Assembly: GCA_029582165.1 (NCBI GenBank)
Contig: CM055882.1
Location: 12,912,501-12,976,500, forward strand
DNA length: 64,000 bases
Source: Portulaca oleracea
Lineage: Eukaryota > Streptophyta > Magnoliopsida > Caryophyllales > Portulacaceae
Direction of reading: 5' to 3'
Part shown: one piece after another, positions 33,297-44,348 of the stretch
Position numbering within the stretch: position 1 is the first letter of the stretch
How the letters are laid out: the number at the start of each line of letters is the position of its first letter
The notes under the pieces: model-generated
Seen by the model: only the letters and a program-made list of their open reading frames with translations
Database searches by the model: none
Told to the model about the DNA's origin: nothing
Position numbers and translations under genes: made by a program

Positions 33297-33304
33297 CTCA
33301 CAAG

Positions 33305-33909
33305 CTGATTTTGTCTCCAAACTTGATAAATAATGGAAATAAAACATCATAGTGCATGGGTCCAATTAAGGTATTTAAAAGGGGTACATCTTTTTTTGTA
33401 GATACACAAGTTGTGTAGACATGTAGTTGGGGGATATATAGACTTACGTACGTAGCTTTACATTTGCAAATTGGAAGTGAAGAGATCGAACAAAATAAAA
33501 ATAAAAAAAGGGGGGGGGGGGATCCAATGATTGTGAAAAAGGCATAGTATTTTCTCATAATTGGTTCAATTTTAGCAGGATAAAATTAATGGTCCTACTC
33601 CTACACGCGTGAGGAAAGTAAAAGCCCTTTCAATCAAAAAATAAATTTAAAAGAGAACATATATAATTGAATAAAGGAGAAAACAATAAATCACAAGAGG
33701 CAAGAGATGATAGTAAAAAAGATAGTTGCTCAACGGCTCATCAAGTTGATGATATTCATATAGAGGATGTGACATGGTCTCCACTGGGTCACCTTTGTCA
33801 TGCTTTTAGGATCCCTGCAATTATTGAACTCATGCAAACTTTCATTATACTATTAGACTTGGAGATGCTTCCTCCTATGTACTTCCGATTAATTATTTAT
33901 GCTTATGAA
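33305..33909. other. Intergenic segment with unassigned 82-codon frame
   Basis: The frame at 33667-33915 has an even amino-acid composition but no domain I recognise, and it runs into a hAT MITE at its end. It may be a chance frame or a gene relic. A homopolymer G run lies at 33511-33520. Confidence 0.35.
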
Positions 33910-34076
33910 CAGTGACGGATCTAGGTCTTTAAATTAAGGATGTCCAGTATATTATTATTCTTATTCAATAAATATATATATTCATATTTTCATCCAAAAG
34001 TATACTAAATTTCAAAAAAAAAAAATAATTAAGGGTGGCCAATGTCACCCTCAGACCTAATGTAGATACGCCCATG
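33910..34076. mobile_element. hAT MITE, 167 bp (CAGTGRCGGAT family)
   Basis: It begins CAGTGACGGATCTAGG and ends CCTAATGTAGATACGCCCATG. The flanks CTTATGAA (33902-33909) and CTTATAAA (34077-34084) match at 7 of 8 positions. A relative with a perfect duplication lies at 47605. Confidence 0.78.
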
Positions 34077-34528
34077 CTTATAAAATACTACTATATATAG
34101 TTATATTTATTATAATTTTAGTTATTAATTTACTAATGTATGTAGCAGTTTATATGAAATTTTTATCAAGCTTATAGTGAAATTTATTTTTGTATAAGTG
34201 TGTATAATTTTATAGGTTTTTAAATATTTGATTAAAAAATAATTAAAGTAAAATTTTCAAGATAAAAAATAATAAATATTAACTAAATTGAAGTGAAGAG
34301 AGTAACATATTGCATATTTAAGAAGAGAGAAAATCAATACATTAATTATAGCTAAAAATAATAAATACTAAACTTAAAACATAGCATTTAACTATAGCTA
34401 AAATCAAACAATTACATATGAGCATATATACATAACTCAGTTAATTATAAATAACACTACACACGAATTTTGCTATTCTTTCCAACCAACGAACAAGCCA
34501 CCTTAAAACCTAGTGACAAAAAAAATGC

Positions 34529-35251
34529 TAATTAGAGTGAGCAAAAAAAAAAAAAAAACACCCGGTTTAATCCAAAACCAGTGGGATTTGATGCTTTTGA
34601 ATTTGGATTTCATTCAACATGAATAGTTACTAGATTAAAAAATCAGGATCCAATTCCAACTGGACTCAGTACTAGATCCTGATATGTTGGATTTAGAACT
34701 ACCTTTAGGATCCGTTAATGATATAAAATTATAATGAAAAATAATTTTAAAATTTAACCTTCATTTATTTCACAAATTAATATTCGCCCAAGCCTATTGG
34801 ATTTATGTTGCTACTACTAGTACTTACTAGGTACCTAGTACGACGACAGACTCACAAACACGGATACACCCGACCCATTACACATATACATGTAAGTGAA
34901 AGGAAAGCCAGACACCTAACTCGTTGAATTACTCCAGCCCTTCTCTCGAAGTTTCGAGCGTCTCTCTCGTTTCTCATTGATTCTCTATATTGTTTTGCTC
35001 TTGACATTTATCATCTTTAATCCCTAACTATTTTACTGTTAATATTTATCATCTATAAATTTTCAAACAGTGAAGTGGTTGTTCTGTGCTCGTCATTCAA
35101 GTTCACTGATTCTATGTACTGTATTTTTTAAAAAAGGAATTTGCATGAATTTCCAATCGGGGAGTCAAAACGAATCTAGAACTTGATTGGATCCGATACT
35201 AGATCCATAAAATTTGACCAGGTATCATATTCAACATTGCTCACCCCTAAT
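34529..35251. mobile_element. Probable hAT-type element with GGGTGAGCA termini
   Basis: The left end TAGAGTGAGCAAA and the complement of the right end TTGCTCACCCCTA are the frequent plant hAT terminus. Subterminal GGATCCRAT-type repeats occur on both sides. The flanking octamers agree at only half the positions, so the borders are tentative. Confidence 0.45.
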
Positions 35252-35779
35252 ACTCAGTGTGTGATACATTGTACAGGTAACAAAAATTCAAATATAATTA
35301 ACCTTATTTTAATATATATTTCTACATGCTAATTAGAGATTGAGTCATCTATTATTAGACCCTAATTCATATTTTTCATATATTGTTGATATGAATTTTG
35401 TAAATAAACGGGAATATTTCTCTTACTATATTCTATTAAAATATATACTCCGTTTATCATATTTGATCCCTCCATCTCATATTATATACAAAGTTGTGTT
35501 TCTTAAAGGTAAGTTTAGGTTAAGTAAATAACCATATGTTCCCAACCGTACCAAAACCAACAAAGACAAAATGATAAAAATATCTTCCCAATCAAAACTA
35601 CAAACCAACAAAGACAAACAAGGCACAGGGAGAAGAAGAAAAACACAAGAATAATGCATTCTTTTTAAGGGGAGGGGAGCAAGAGGATCGATTGGTGATA
35701 TGATGCATAAGTTTGACTAGTGTAAAAGAAAAGAGATAAATACAAAATAGGTCAAGAAAGAAAACAAATATGTAAGAAA

Positions 35780-35970
35780 TTAAAGCAAAGTAGCATAATA
35801 TACCGCAGTTTACCACAACTCACTATATTTTACCACAAATTATTACTTTTCTCTCTTCTTATTTTCTCCTTTACTTTTTACATTTTCTCTCCTCACCTAC
35901 CCCACATACCAATAACCTACCACAATTCCACCACACCATATCATAAAATACCGCAGAAAAGAATATGGTC
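35780..35970. mobile_element. PIF/Harbinger-like MITE, partial
   Basis: TTTACCACAACTCACTAT and CACCATATCATAAAATACCGC match the repeated body of the family at 19975 and 37495. The right end GAAAAGAATATGGTC is followed by TAA; the left end is degraded. Confidence 0.55.
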
Positions 35971-36092
35971 TAACTTGTTGTGTATTAGTATTTATTATTT
36001 AATTATTTGCATGAGGTGAGAGAGATGAGGAGTTGAAATTGATGGGATGGTAGCAAAAGAACAAATAAGAATTACATGAATATTGAATAATA

Positions 36093-36387
36093 CTCCCTCC
36101 GTTCCATATTAATTGACACATTTAAAAAAATTTCACATACCAAGGTTTAACTAAAAAAACTACCTTCATAATTAAATGATACTATTTTCCAAGTTGTTTT
36201 TTCGGATATCAATGTGTAGGTAGTGAGAGAATGTGAGTAGGAGTAGTTATTATTGTTTGGAAAAGTAAAAAGTTAACATAATTAGTAAGGTTAAATAATT
36301 AAATTAGGTATCGGAAAATGGAAAGTGACAATTATTTTAGAACAAAAAAAGTTAGTTTAAGTGTCAATTAATATGGAACGGAGGGAG
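36093..36387. mobile_element. Stowaway MITE, 295 bp
   Basis: Perfect terminal inverted repeats of 27 bp (CTCCCTCCGTTCCATATTAA and onward) flanked by TA (36091 and 36388). The most intact Stowaway of the window. Confidence 0.95.
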
Positions 36388-36400
36388 TACAACTCAATGC

Positions 36401-36407
<7 letters not shown>

Positions 36408-36440
<33 letters not shown>

Positions 36441-36450
36441 TGAGAGAGAG
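36408..36450 (+). repeat. (GA)n microsatellite
   Basis: About 15 GA units with one interruption, 20 bp after the Stowaway. Confidence 0.95.
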
Positions 36451-36762
36451 AAGGGGTCAATTAGGGGAATGATGATGAGCATATTTCAGGCTGAATTTTT
36501 GTCTTCAGATCATTATTTTATCTTTCTCTGTCTCTGTGTGTGTGGGTATAGAGTATAGACTGTAGTTTAGGCTGCTGCTTCTTGTGTTGTGTTGGAGTGG
36601 GACTGTCAATAAACTTTCTCAACTTCTCGTGATTTCATTAGATTTCCTTCGCTTTTTACAGCTCTCCAGCTACGCATCTAGCATATCTACATACGGACTA
36701 GGATATTACCTAAATACCTAACCTAACCACAAATTTCCACTCTTTTTTTATAATATTTATTA

Positions 36763-36959
36763 CTCCCCCCCCCCCCCCTCAATTAATTTGTCCAATATAT
36801 ATAGTAAGATTAATAATATTTTACCCATATAAAAAAAAAATTGATCACAAATTTAATAGTGATAGTCTTGTACTATAATTAAATATATAATTTGATAAAT
36901 TAATAGTCAAATTTGAACTAATTATTTAAACTTGTACAATTTATTTGGGACGAAAGGAG
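36763..36959. mobile_element. Stowaway-like MITE with poly-C terminus
   Basis: The left end CTCCC expands into 14 C residues before TCAATTAATTTGTCC; the right end reads TTTATTTGGGACGAAAGGAG. TA borders at 36761 and 36960. The C run looks like replication slippage in the inverted repeat. Confidence 0.65.
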
Positions 36960-37494
36960 TAATTATTATTAAAATTTTAATAATATATTATTATTTATTT
37001 ACTCATCTGGCTATTTTTTTCCGTTTATTAATACTATTATTTTCTTTCCAACGCCACTTTTAAAAAGGAAAATTGGATTTTGATAATTTCTACTTTTGAC
37101 TTTTGTATGACAGTAATCCTTACTTATGCTGGGACACATCGAGTGTATATATACCCTAAATGTTGAATAGTTAGCAAAAGTTAGTAAGAAAATAAATGTA
37201 TTGGTTCTATCAAATGTCACACATGGATAAAATATTGTTGTTTCTAGCTCCTAAGGAATATAAATAGGTTTTCCCTTATTAATGTCCCATATGGACAAAA
37301 TTATAAGGTAATTTATAACTCTTTATTATAAGTTAAAGAGTTATATTTGTTTATAAATAAATGAGCTATGGACTGAGATAATCTGTGCTTGGATTAAGAT
37401 TTGCACACGCCCGTGTGGCGTGGGCTGTAGGGCATTTATTAGGCGCACTTGACACTTCGCACTTGAGCTCAAAATGGAAACATAATAACATTTA

Positions 37495-38299
37495 GGCCAT
37501 GTTCTTTTATACGGTGCGGTACCACAACTCACCATACTACTCAATATTAATTGAAAAATTGGAATCTAATAAACCAAATTTTATATCCATTTTGATCTAA
37601 CAAACCAAACTTAACTTTTTGTTAATGACAAACTGTATTTAACGTAATATTTTTCTTAGTGAACCTCTACCAATTTTCGGTTATCGGAAAAATGACATGG
37701 AGGTTTTTTTGCTGATGTGGAGTGTTTTATAGGCAAAAAATAAAAGGAAAATGAAGATGACTTTCTCTTCCTTTTTTTCCTTGTCAAGCTTGGTTCTGAG
37801 CCTCACATTTTCTTCATCTAGACGCTCAAAGTTCTGACTCCCATCCCTCATTCTCTGTAATTCATTTCCCATTCTTGTTACTTAAGACAACAGCTGCTCG
37901 AGCATTTCTTCCAACACATTGTTCATTTCAATTAGGTTCATTTCAATCAGCAAAAAAACTTCCATGTCATTTTTCCGGTAACCAGAAATTGGTGGAGGTT
38001 CACTAAGAAAAATATTATGTTAAGTACAGTTTGCCATTAACAAAAAGTTAAGTTTGGTTTGTCAGATCAAAATGGACATAAAGTTTGGTTTATTAGATTC
38101 CAATTTTCCATATTAATTCTTCCATACTTTACCACATTTTACAACAATCATTACCAATATATCTTATTACTTTTCTCTCTCCTCATTTTTCTCTTTTACT
38201 TTCTCATTTTTTCTTATCACCTACCTCACGACACTTCTCAGTTTATTTCACTGCACCGCACCATCACCGCACTCCACCACCGCACAAAAGAACAAGGCT
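37495..38299. mobile_element. PIF/Harbinger-like MITE, middle layer of the nest
   Basis: The left end GGCCATGTTCTTTTATACGG and the right end GCACAAAAGAACAAGGCT are flanked by TTA on both sides. The body has the ACCACA/CACCGCA repeats of its family. The Mutator-type MITE at 37553-38109 splits it. Confidence 0.75.
37553..38109. mobile_element. Mutator-type MITE, 557 bp, innermost, with coiled-coil fragment
   Basis: The perfect 9-bp duplication ATATTAATT (37544-37552 and 38110-38118) and inverted arms of about 165 bp (GAAAAATTGGAATCTAATAA left) identify a MULE-type element. Its centre (37740-37930, minus strand) translates as a Lys/Glu-rich heptad-like stretch (NVLEEMLEQLL, one stop, then LDEENVRLRTKLDKEKKEEK). 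This looks like a captured coiled-coil gene fragment; the donor gene is unknown. Confidence 0.85.
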
Positions 38300-39157
38300 T
38301 TATTTTTTATTTTCTTTTTTAAACAGTTGACAGTTGGATAGAATTAACTGTTGGCAACTGTCAATCCTATCCAGTTGCATGTTTGCTGTCATTTTTTGTC
38401 CTGCCAGAATATAAACATGGGGATTGAATATATATGAGTCAATATATGCTTTGTTGTATCATGGAGACACAGTATGCATGAGGGGCGAATCTTGTCTTAA
38501 AAAAAGTGATATCAATCACGCCTCAAAGCAACTGTCAATACCAGAATTTCTAACACTAAATATCATAAAGTTTGACTTGCATTTGATTCAAAACTTAACA
38601 TAATACTTCCCCACGATTTTTAATGAATTTACAACGTTTGTCCCAAAAAATTTTGATTTGTTTTCGTTTTTCACTTTTAATCCTTAAAAAAAATTAATTT
38701 CTCGAATTCTCAAAAAAATAAGTTAAAACTCTTCTAGTAACTACACTTTAGAACCTTTCTGGAGGCAGAAATGAGATAAATAAAAATAATATGGGGCATG
38801 AATGAAAAACAAAAGTGAAGGTAGACTTGGTACCCACTAGAATACATATTTTATTTTTTTGGACAACCAGAGTAAAAAAAACAAAGTAGAGACCATTGAC
38901 ATACAAAAGATGAAAGTAAACATTATTAAAATCCATTTGTCCTTTAAAAAAACATCTCAACTAACAAAAAAAACGACTAAAATGTCCCTATATTTTGATT
39001 TAATTATTGAAAGGCCTTATATTTTGATAAATAATTTTGAAGTGACTTTATCTTTGTTGTAGTTATTTATTGGGATATTCCGACATACTTCTAATCCAGA
39101 AACATGTGAAGCAATGATTTTTGTGTTTACTGGTGTTTTAATTGAAGTCAACTATCA

Positions 39158-39443
39158 TTTATGCGATTGGTATGATGCGGAAATGATGTAGTATGGTGAA
39201 ATTATGGAAATTACGGCATGGTGTGGAATGATATGGTAAAATTTGTGGAAAATATGATTGATGTGGTGGGTGATGAAAGACAATATCAAAAGTAGAGGGG
39301 AAAAGGGAGTGGAAAGAAAAGTAAGGAGATATATAGATAATGATTGTGGTAAAGTGCGGTCAAGTGTGGAAGAATATTGAGTACTATGGTCAATGGTGAG
39401 TTGTGGTACTGCACCGCACCACACCATATAAAAGAACAGAGCC
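39158..39443. mobile_element. PIF/Harbinger-like MITE
   Basis: The right end ATAAAAGAACAGAGCC is followed by TAA. The left end is altered (TTATGCGATTGGTATGATG), so the border is approximate. The body has GTGTGGAA and GTGCGGTCAAG repeats. Confidence 0.6.
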
Positions 39444-39986
39444 TAAGCTTATTTATATTGATAAAGTGTGGTTACGGTTAAAATTGATAAAATATGGTTA
39501 AAGGTGGTTAAGTTTTACAGATAAAAGTTAAAACAAATGGTATGGTGTGGTAAAATTAGTAAAGAGTGGTTAGTGCGGATAAATTCATCCGATCATAAAG
39601 AAGAACATCAACGTTTGTTAATCAACATACCACAAAGGATTATATCTAAATCAAATGGTAGAGAAAACCTTTATCTTGTGTAAATACAAATATTATTTTC
39701 TGGAATGTCATATAGAAGTTGTTATGTTCAAATAATTTTAATGGACTAGGTAATAAACTTGTTCTTGACTCAACCTGTTTGGTTTATATCTGTTTGGTTT
39801 ATATGATGTTTTGATATCAAAACAAATATACATATAATGTTGGTTATTCTAAGTGGCAGCTTGTAAGAAATGTAACTTGTAGGGCTGCCTGTGGCCAAAA
39901 GGGTGGTCAGAAGGTGATGATGAATAGGTGAATGGACTTGTCGGACAATGACAGTCTTGATGATATTGAAGTTGAGACTGACCGAA

Positions 39987-40430
39987 CACTACTAGAAATA
40001 TGTGTATTACCAACCATTTTTTTCCAACCAATTTAAAATGGTTGGAAAATCCAACCATATTAGCAACCATTTGATATTCCAACTATTTTTCAAAAAAATT
40101 AGTAGGAAAAATGGTTGGAATTTCCAACCAATTGGCTAAAATGGTTGGAAAATTTTCCTACCATCATTTTTCCTACTATTTGGAACTGGTTGGAAAAATA
40201 GTTGGTAATACAACCATTTTTCCAACCATTTTCAAATAGTAGAAAAAAGGATGGTAGAAAAAATTTTCAACCAATTTTAGCAAAATTGGTTGGAATTTCC
40301 AACAATTTTTCCCACTAAATTTTTTGAAAAATAGTTGGAATATCAAATGGTTGCTAATATGGTTAGTTTTTCCAACCACTTTAAATTGGTTGGAAAAAAG
40401 TGGTTGGTAATACACATATTTTTAGTAGTG
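39987..40430. mobile_element. CACTA MITE, 444 bp, palindromic
   Basis: It begins CACTACTAGAAATATGTGTA and ends in the near-perfect complement TACACATATTTTTAGTAGTG, with GAA on both flanks (39984-39986 and 40431-40433). Almost the whole element is an inverted repeat of GGTTGGAAAA/TTTTCCAACC motifs, some 20 copies in all. It encodes nothing. Confidence 0.92.
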
Positions 40431-40433
40431 GAA

Positions 40434-41690
40434 AGGTTGTGACCATTGATAATGCTATAGGCGCGCAAGTCCTTGATGATCCATCAAGTTGATTTCATTG
40501 ATCTTGCATCTTATTTGCGGTGTAATGGTTTCGTTTGGCTATTAATAATCGAAAAAAAACGTTGATTATTCTTAAACTGTTCCTTATATTTTCTTTTATC
40601 TGTTTTTCGAAGCTAATGGAGGAAAATTAATATTGCAAACAGTTATAGGATAGCTAGTGAAAAGTTAATTATGTATGTTTAAATAAAATCAAAATTTGAG
40701 ATTTATATATAAATGCTAGAAAAGTAGTAATTAATATTTTATTAAAATTATAAAATGATAAAAATATATGAAACGAGAAAAATTACTCATAAAAAATCAG
40801 ATAAAAAAGAATATAAATATGGTATTACTTACTTTAGGTCAACATCAGCCCCTAAAATAACACAAAGAGAACATGAAAATGAAAATTTATTAGATGTACC
40901 ATTTTTATTAATTTTTCATGAAATCTTAACTAAAACAATACTAATGCAAGCTATTTTTCAAAATAAAAACCTTATTTTTTAATAACAATGAAGAAAACAA
41001 GTACCCCCTAAAGTGAATGGTGAGTTTGAATTTCAATTTGATTTGGATTGGAGAAGAGGGATGGAGGCCTCATCAGATTCATACCATGCTAATGATTGCA
41101 AAGTAGTTTTAAGCATATGATAGAATGAAAAAGTGAATTGTAGTAATAATTACCCAATTAATGATTGCTCAAGATTGAGAGGACGAAGAAGAGACAGCTT
41201 TCTCATGCAATGCAACAATGTAATATATATGGAAGTATCTTTTAACTCTACAAAGACCACCACCATAATCATCATCATCATCAAATTAATTTTTAGCAAG
41301 TGTTGCCAAGTTAAGCAAGATATTAATTAATTAATTAGATGGATTCTATTCTAGAAGTATTTATCAACTAGATCTATAAATTATAAATAAGAGATAATTG
41401 TTTAGATATTTATGATAAAAGTGTCTATATTAATTTTGATTATAACTTATGCATGTAGTTTTTGATTTCTGTCAAAATTGAGATGTTAAATTTAGAGCGG
41501 TAATAAACCTTGCTGCCATTTTTTTAGACATTTAATTATTCCTACTTTACAATATTTATCACCTTTAACTTCGTACGGTTTTTAATATATTTTTAAATTT
41601 TCATTCATAAAATGTCTTTATACATTCATAATAACACTAATTGTATATTATAAATGGTTATTTATATTAAATAATTAATAATCAAAATTT
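40434..41690. other. AT-rich intergenic stretch
   Basis: No coding signal or repeat family identified. A 75-codon frame at 40755-40982 is AT-driven. ATC repeats at 41269-41284. Confidence 0.55.
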
Positions 41691-41692
41691 TA

Positions 41693-41921
41693 CTCCCTCC
41701 GTTCCATATTAATTACTCTCTCATATTAACTGACACTTTAACTAACTTATTTTGTTCCAAAATAATTGTCACTTTTCTATTCCCAACACATAATTCAATT
41801 ATTTTACATTATTTATTAGAGAGAAAAAAACCAAATGCAATTGAGGTTTGGTAGTTAATATAGTTATATATTGGTATGTGTGAAAAGTCAAATTCCGCTA
41901 ATTAATTTGGAACGGAGGGAG
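41693..41921. mobile_element. Stowaway MITE, 229 bp
   Basis: The termini CTCCCTCCGTTCCATATTAA and TTAATTTGGAACGGAGGGAG have TA borders (41691 and 41922). Next to the left end the sequence CTCTCATATTAACTGACAC looks like a second, overlapping Stowaway end, so the element may be composite. Confidence 0.88.
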
Positions 41922-42640
41922 TATTATCTTTGAAAATTGTACAGTCAAATTTTAAAAATTTTGATGATGACTTATTATATAAAATTACTATCATTATATT
42001 CATAAATAAAAATACTATTTTGAAAGTATAATATTGCAATTGATAACAATATATTATATGAAAGATTATTTATCTAAAAATAAAATTAAATACTATAATA
42101 ATTAATTAAGTGACAATTAATATGAAATGGTGAGATAATAATTGATTACTAAAAACTGATTTTAAAAAAAAAAATAACGGAGGGAGAACTATAAATTTTT
42201 TTTGTTTTTGGAAGTAGAGGAGTGTCATGATTGTTATTGGAGGAAGAGGGTGTTCCTTGTCATGCTTCACTATCATCATGATCATCATGATCATTATCAT
42301 ATGTGTGGATGACCATATCTCTTTCTATATCTTTTTGCCTTTTTTAAAAAATAAAATAATTCAACCTGGGATGCTGTGTAGATGCTAGTAAAAAGAGGGA
42401 CAACCCACCCCTAAAAAATGCATTCACTCATGATCATCCTAATGATGAAACCGACATGTATGTGTTGGTAATGCTCATCCCTTAGTTTTCTTTCCTACCT
42501 TTTCACCCTAGTTATCTAATCTTATCTTTAATTAGATTTTACACCAATTTATTTTCTTTTGTTTCATTTGTTTTATTAAGAGCCTTTTGCCAATTCTACT
42601 TTCCCATATTTAAGAGTAATTTAATAAGTTACTCACTCTC

Positions 42641-43095
42641 ATAAAAATCTAGCGTCCACTTTTTTGAAGGGGCTGTCATCGATTTTTTTGTCAATGGTAA
42701 ACCTCAATTTGATTGATTTCTACTCTAATTGTTAGTTTGATTTTACGTTTACGCAAAGAAAGTTAGTCTCTTCTTTTGTAAGAGTTTTTATTGTACCCTT
42801 ATTTAGGGTTTTTAGTCCCTTTCTAGAGTTTTTGTTCAGTTGGTGTGGTCTAATACGTTGGGTGAAGATCTACTTTCAAATCGCTATAGCACGGATTGTG
42901 AGGTCCTCCGTCAATGGGAAAGATGCAGAGTCATCCAAAAAATCGGAGCCGAACATCAGTAAAATTAGTATTAGTTATTTGGAAGCTGAATTTCATATCT
43001 ATATTTTATATCTACAATTGTTCAATTACGATTTTAATTGTAGTGCCGTATAACTTGTTATTAATGAAATCGTTATGTTTGATTTCAAAAAAAAA
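42641..43095 (+). mobile_element. LINE-derived non-autonomous retroposon, 455 bp
   Basis: It is flanked by the exact 14-bp duplication AGTTACTCACTCTC (42627-42640 and 43096-43109) and ends in an A tract, which shows target-primed integration. Its first 185 bp match the region 44349-44525 in front of an L1 RT relic. The rest (42830-43090) includes a short frame of about 60 codons. It is thus a SINE-like or internally deleted element that shares a LINE 5' region. No pol III box pair is obvious. Confidence 0.8.
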
Positions 43096-43231
43096 AGTTA
43101 CTCACTCTCTTAAAAAATAGGAGTAATCGTTTTCACATTTTTCAAAGTTTAGTTTTACTTAATAATTTTTCATGTAATATTTATTAAAACATATAATTGT
43201 AACAGCTCGGGTATATGGTTAAGTGTGATTT

Positions 43232-43542
43232 GGCCCTGTTCTTTTATACGACTGGTTGCGGTGTGGCGTGGTGCGATGCTGTGGAATTGTGGTGGGTTTG
43301 GTAAAGTTGTGGTGGATTGTGGTGGGTTGCGGAAAGTTGTGGTGAGTTTTGATTTTAATAATTGTAAATGTGTTGGAAAATGTGAAATTGTAATTGAAAA
43401 AAGTGAGATAAAGTAATTAGAAAAAGTAGATTGTGGTGGGTTGTGGTAGATTGTGGCGGATTGTGGTGAGTTGTGGTGGAATGTGGCAAGTTGTGGTGTT
43501 GTGTGACACGGTAGCCAGCTAGCCGCATAAAAGAACAAAACC
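43232..43542. mobile_element. PIF/Harbinger-like MITE inside a Cassandra LTR
   Basis: The ends GGCCCTGTTCTTTTATACG and GCATAAAAGAACAAAACC carry the family termini, and the body is made of GTTGTGGTGGATTGTGG repeats. The other LTR of the same Cassandra lacks it, which gives the empty-site comparison. Confidence 0.8.
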
Positions 43543-43616
43543 TTATTTTATGATAATTAAAGGGATTGAAATGACTACTTATATCACTAATGTGCACCTT
43601 CTTTTATGGTAGCTTA

Positions 43617-43690
43617 TCTGTTGGGGACCCCTCAGTTAAGCATCTGGTTGGGAGTAGTCTCAGGATGGGTGACCTTCTGTGAAATTTTCC
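43617..43690 (+). other. 5S-rRNA-like domain of Cassandra LTR 1
   Basis: It reads CAGTTAAGCATCTGGTTGGG (box A/intermediate region) and AGGATGGGTGACCTTCTGTG (box C), very close to plant 5S rRNA. In Cassandra this acts as an internal pol III promoter and is not a functional rRNA gene. The domain is divergent at the box A core. Confidence 0.85.
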
Positions 43691-43819
43691 CAGCAGGCAG
43701 CGTGTGAGTGAGCACGAAGGATGCTGGAAAGACTTGTGGTGATTTGCAGGGTCAGTCAGCGATCCTTGAAGCAGTTATTGGTAATGTCCGTGGCCCGGGA
43801 AGGGTCTTGGCGTTACAGA

Positions 43820-43832
43820 TGGTATCAGAGCT
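43820..43832 (+). promoter_or_regulatory. Cassandra primer binding site
   Basis: TGGTATCAGAGCT two bases after the LTR end (GTTACAGA) is complementary to initiator Met-tRNA. Confidence 0.9.
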
Positions 43833-44052
43833 GACCCGTAACAGTGGGTTGCGCCAGTCGACGGGAGATCCATGGGTAGCCACCTAGCAGATCAATGATT
43901 CTGGAGTGGATTGTGGCACAACGAAGACGTTGTGCGCTTAAGTGGGGGTGATTGTAACACCCCAGGTATATAGCTAAGTGTGGCTTGAACGGATTGAAAT
44001 GACTACTTATATCGCTAAGGTGTACCTTCTTTTATGGTAGCTTATCCATTGA

Positions 44053-44116
44053 GAACTCTTCAGTTAAGCGTGTTTGGTTGAGAGTAGTCTCAAAATGGGT
44101 GGCCCCTTGTGAAGTT
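44053..44116 (+). other. 5S-rRNA-like domain of Cassandra LTR 2
   Basis: CAGTTAAGCGTGTTTGGTTG and AAAATGGGTGGCCCCTTGTG match the 5S box A, intermediate element and box C order. Box A is closer to genuine 5S than in LTR 1, while box C is more diverged. Confidence 0.85.
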
Positions 44117-44348
44117 TTCCTAGACAGTGTGTGAGTGAGGACGAAGCGCGCTGGAAAGACTCGTGATGATTTGTGGGGTCAGTCAGCGATTCTTAAAGCG
44201 GTTATCGTTAATGTCCGCGACCTGGGAGGGGTCGGGACGTTACAATAACTTTATATTTTGTCAATATTATTTTTGATTACAAATCTAGTGATACAAATTT
44301 TATTATGCGCATATACCCTAAAATGGTAACTTCCTACTTTTTCTCTCT

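Larger units (their letters stand above)
37067..38942. mobile_element. Outer Mutator-type MITE of a three-deep nest
   Basis: The left arm GGAAAATTGGATTTTGATAA and the right arm ending ATTAAAATCCATTTGTCC are inverted. The flanks TTTTAAAAA (37058-37066) and TTTAAAAAA (38943-38951) match at 8 of 9 positions, although they are AT-rich. The interior at 38540-38860 is clearly similar to 48850-49130, which belongs to the related element near 48750. Two further MITEs are nested inside. Confidence 0.5.
43198..44244 (+). mobile_element. Cassandra TRIM retrotransposon, complete, 1.05 kb
   Basis: LTR 43198-43817 (enlarged by a nested MITE), interior 43818-43952 and LTR 43953-44244 (292 bp). It starts TGTAACA, ends CGTTACA and is flanked by ATAAT and ATAAC. 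Both LTRs contain a 5S-rRNA-like stretch, the hallmark of Cassandra. The interior is only 135 bp and non-coding, so proteins must come from another retrotransposon. Confidence 0.92.

Noticed and set aside
39849..40415. Minus-strand frames rich in Asn/Phe (77 and 79 codons)
   Set aside because: Products of the palindromic CACTA MITE.
43617..43690. Functional 5S rRNA gene
   Set aside because: Only part of 5S is present, the sequence is diverged, and it lies inside an LTR with primer binding site: a Cassandra domain.
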